Source: Patagioenas fasciata
Lineage: Eukaryota; Chordata; Aves; Columbiformes; Columbidae
DNA length: 64,000 nt
Assembly (NCBI RefSeq): GCF_037038585.1
Contig: NC_092526.1
Coordinates: 38,949,501 to 39,013,500, forward strand
Reading direction: 5' to 3'
In this document: positions 62,282 to 64,000 of the stretch, piece after piece
Numbering within the stretch: position 1 is the first letter of the stretch
How the letters are laid out: every line of letters starts with the position of its first letter
The notes under the pieces: generated by a model
What the model saw: only the letters and a program-made list of their open reading frames with translations
Databases searched by the model: none
What the model was told of the DNA's origin: nothing
Position numbers and translations under genes: made by a program

Positions 62282-62934
62282 CTAAAAAAAAGAGACAAAA
62301 CTGCTGTTATACTCTTGTAACAACATCATAACTACAGTGATCAAAGACTATATCTGTTTTGTGAATGACTGGAAAGAACAAATCGCTCCTGAATATTGAT
62401 TAAACACAATTGTACATTCTTCCCAGACAGGAATTTCTCCTTGCTCAGTCCGAGAAACACACAAAGGCTGAAGTTTCTGGATTCTAGCTGATAGAACTAA
62501 GATATGAGTATGAAACTGAAACTGCAAAGATGAGCTGAGGTGTGACGAGGGGAACAGAGTGGGAGCAAGTGCAACACAACTATGAAAAGGTCAGTACTTC
62601 TTGCACATTCATGGGACGTGTCAGTAGTAAAACAGACACTGAAAACAGAAAAAGCATTGTTTGGAAAACACAATTTTAAAAGCCTTTGCAACAAATGTGG
62701 AGAATAACCACGAAAAGAAGGCTAGTCGGCAAGAACAAAGAATTCCACAGACAAATTCTTTGCTGCTGGCCATTATCAGATCATTTCAGAACACTGAGCA
62801 AAAGTCAATACTATCTACTTCAGAGAGATTTATGAAAACTTTTTTCATCGATAAATTCAGGATGAGATCACAGCCTGTATAAGGCACTAGAATTTTGAAG
62901 TGAACTGGCTGACTTACAGGCAGGCACACAAAAT

Positions 62935-64000
62935 CTGATTATCCTTGGTGCCATCTCAGGGATAAGAGGGTCATTAGGGGTAGTCAACATGGCTTCACCA
63001 AGGGGGAGTCATGCTTGACCAACTTCATTGACTTTTATGAGGACATAACAAGATGGATGGATGATGGCAGAGCGGTGGACGTGGTCTACCTTGACTTGAG
63101 TAAGGCATTTGACAGTTTCCAACAGCATCCTCACAGCTAAACTGAGGGAGTGCGGTCTGGATGACCGGGTAGTGAGGTGGACTGGGAACTGGCTGAAGGG
63201 AAGAAGCCAGAGAGTTGTGGTCAATGGGGCAGAGTCCAGTGGGAGGCCTGGATCTAGTGCAGTGCCTCAAGGGTCAGTACTGGGGCCTGTATCGTTCAAT
63301 ACATTCATCAATGATTTGGATGAGGGAATAGAGTGACTGTCAGCAAGTTTGCTGATGACACCAAGCTGGGAGCAGTGGCTGAAACACCAGAGGCTGTGCT
63401 GCTATCCAGAGACCTGGACAGGCTGGAGAGTTGGGCAGGGAAAAACGTAAAGAAATGTAATAAGGGCAAGTGTAGAGTCTGTCATCTGGGCAGGAACAAC
63501 CCCAGGTTCCAGTATAAGTTGGGGAATGACCTATTAGAGAGCAGCATAGGGGAAAGGGACCTGGGGGTCCTAGGGACAGCAGGATGACCATGAGCCAGCA
63601 CTGGGCACTTGTGGCCAGGAAGGCCAATGGCACAGGGGGTGGATTAGAAGGGGCTGGTCAGTAGGTCAGAGAGGTTCTCCTGCCCCTCTACTCTGCCCTG
63701 GGGAGACCACATCTGGAATATTGTATCCAGTTGTGGTCCCTCAGTTCCAGAAGGACAGGGAACTGCTGGAGAGAGTCCAGCGCAGGGCAACAAAGATGCT
63801 GAAGGGAGTGGAGCATCTCCTGTGTGAGGAAAGGCTGAGGGAGCTGGGGCTCTGGAGCTGGAGAAGAGGAGACTGAGGGGTGACTCATTCATGGGGATCA
63901 ATATGGAAAGGGGGAGTGTCAGGAGGATGGAGCCAGGCTCTTCTCGGTGACAACCAGTGGTAGGACAAGGGGCAATGGGTTCAAACTGGAACACAAAAGG
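62935..64000 (+). mobile_element. CR1 LINE with reverse-transcriptase region, runs off the window
   Basis: 5'-truncated CR1 in PGAP1 intronic DNA, antisense to the gene. The plus strand encodes [13 protein letters not shown] (RT motif A region), then [28 protein letters not shown] (motif B), FADDTKLG (motif C, catalytic Asp pair present) and the C-terminal CRVCHLGRNNPRFQYKL block. The reading shifts frame more than once (for example between the LSKAFD part and the TKLREC part), so it is not functional. The 3' end lies beyond the window. It is very close in sequence to the copy at 8.6-9.4 kb. Confidence 0.93.

Overview
The window is vertebrate nuclear DNA, most likely from a bird. Genes are split into short exons by AT-rich introns, CpG islands mark promoters, and the repeats are mostly CR1 LINEs with avian-type 3' ends. 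The genes I can identify all lie on the minus strand: the complete GTF3C3 gene (TFIIIC subunit 3, TFIIIC102), the complete small secreted-protein gene C2orf66, and the last five coding exons of PGAP1 (GPI inositol-deacylase). From memory, human 2q33 has the order HECW2 - CCDC150 - GTF3C3 - C2orf66 - PGAP1, and the window fits it. The species cannot be told from the sequence.

Layout. 1-2.8 kb: a CpG island with a strong minus-strand splice donor, placed where the HECW2 promoter and non-coding first exon should be. 2.8-20.9 kb: gene-poor AT-rich DNA with CR1 pieces and one unidentified GC-rich block. 20.9-23.1 kb: a tandem duplication, a second CpG island carrying a 15-bp minisatellite, and plus-strand exon-like pieces. 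One piece resembles a C-terminal coiled-coil exon of CCDC150, so this gene looks reduced to a remnant. 23.3-26.5 kb: a tRNA-Arg-derived SINE-like element, CR1 fragments and a solo LTR. 27.2-44.9 kb: GTF3C3, for which I assembled 19 coding exons with consistent phases (909 codons plus stop), followed upstream by its CpG-island promoter. 46.8-48.6 kb: C2orf66, with a TATA box and a perfect palindromic cAMP-response element. 49.4-58.4 kb: probable very long PGAP1 3'UTR, holding a perfect 12-bp minisatellite and a CR1. 58.4-64 kb: PGAP1 C-terminal exons. One PGAP1 intron carries a solo-LTR-like element with an array of nine small hairpins, and the window edge holds a young CR1.

The genes do not form one pathway. 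GTF3C3 is part of the RNA polymerase III factor that binds tRNA-gene B boxes, PGAP1 remodels GPI anchors in the ER, and C2orf66 is secreted. The most unusual structures are the hairpin array at 60.50-60.75 kb, the CpG-island-associated CCDC150 remnant, and a GC-AG intron in GTF3C3.
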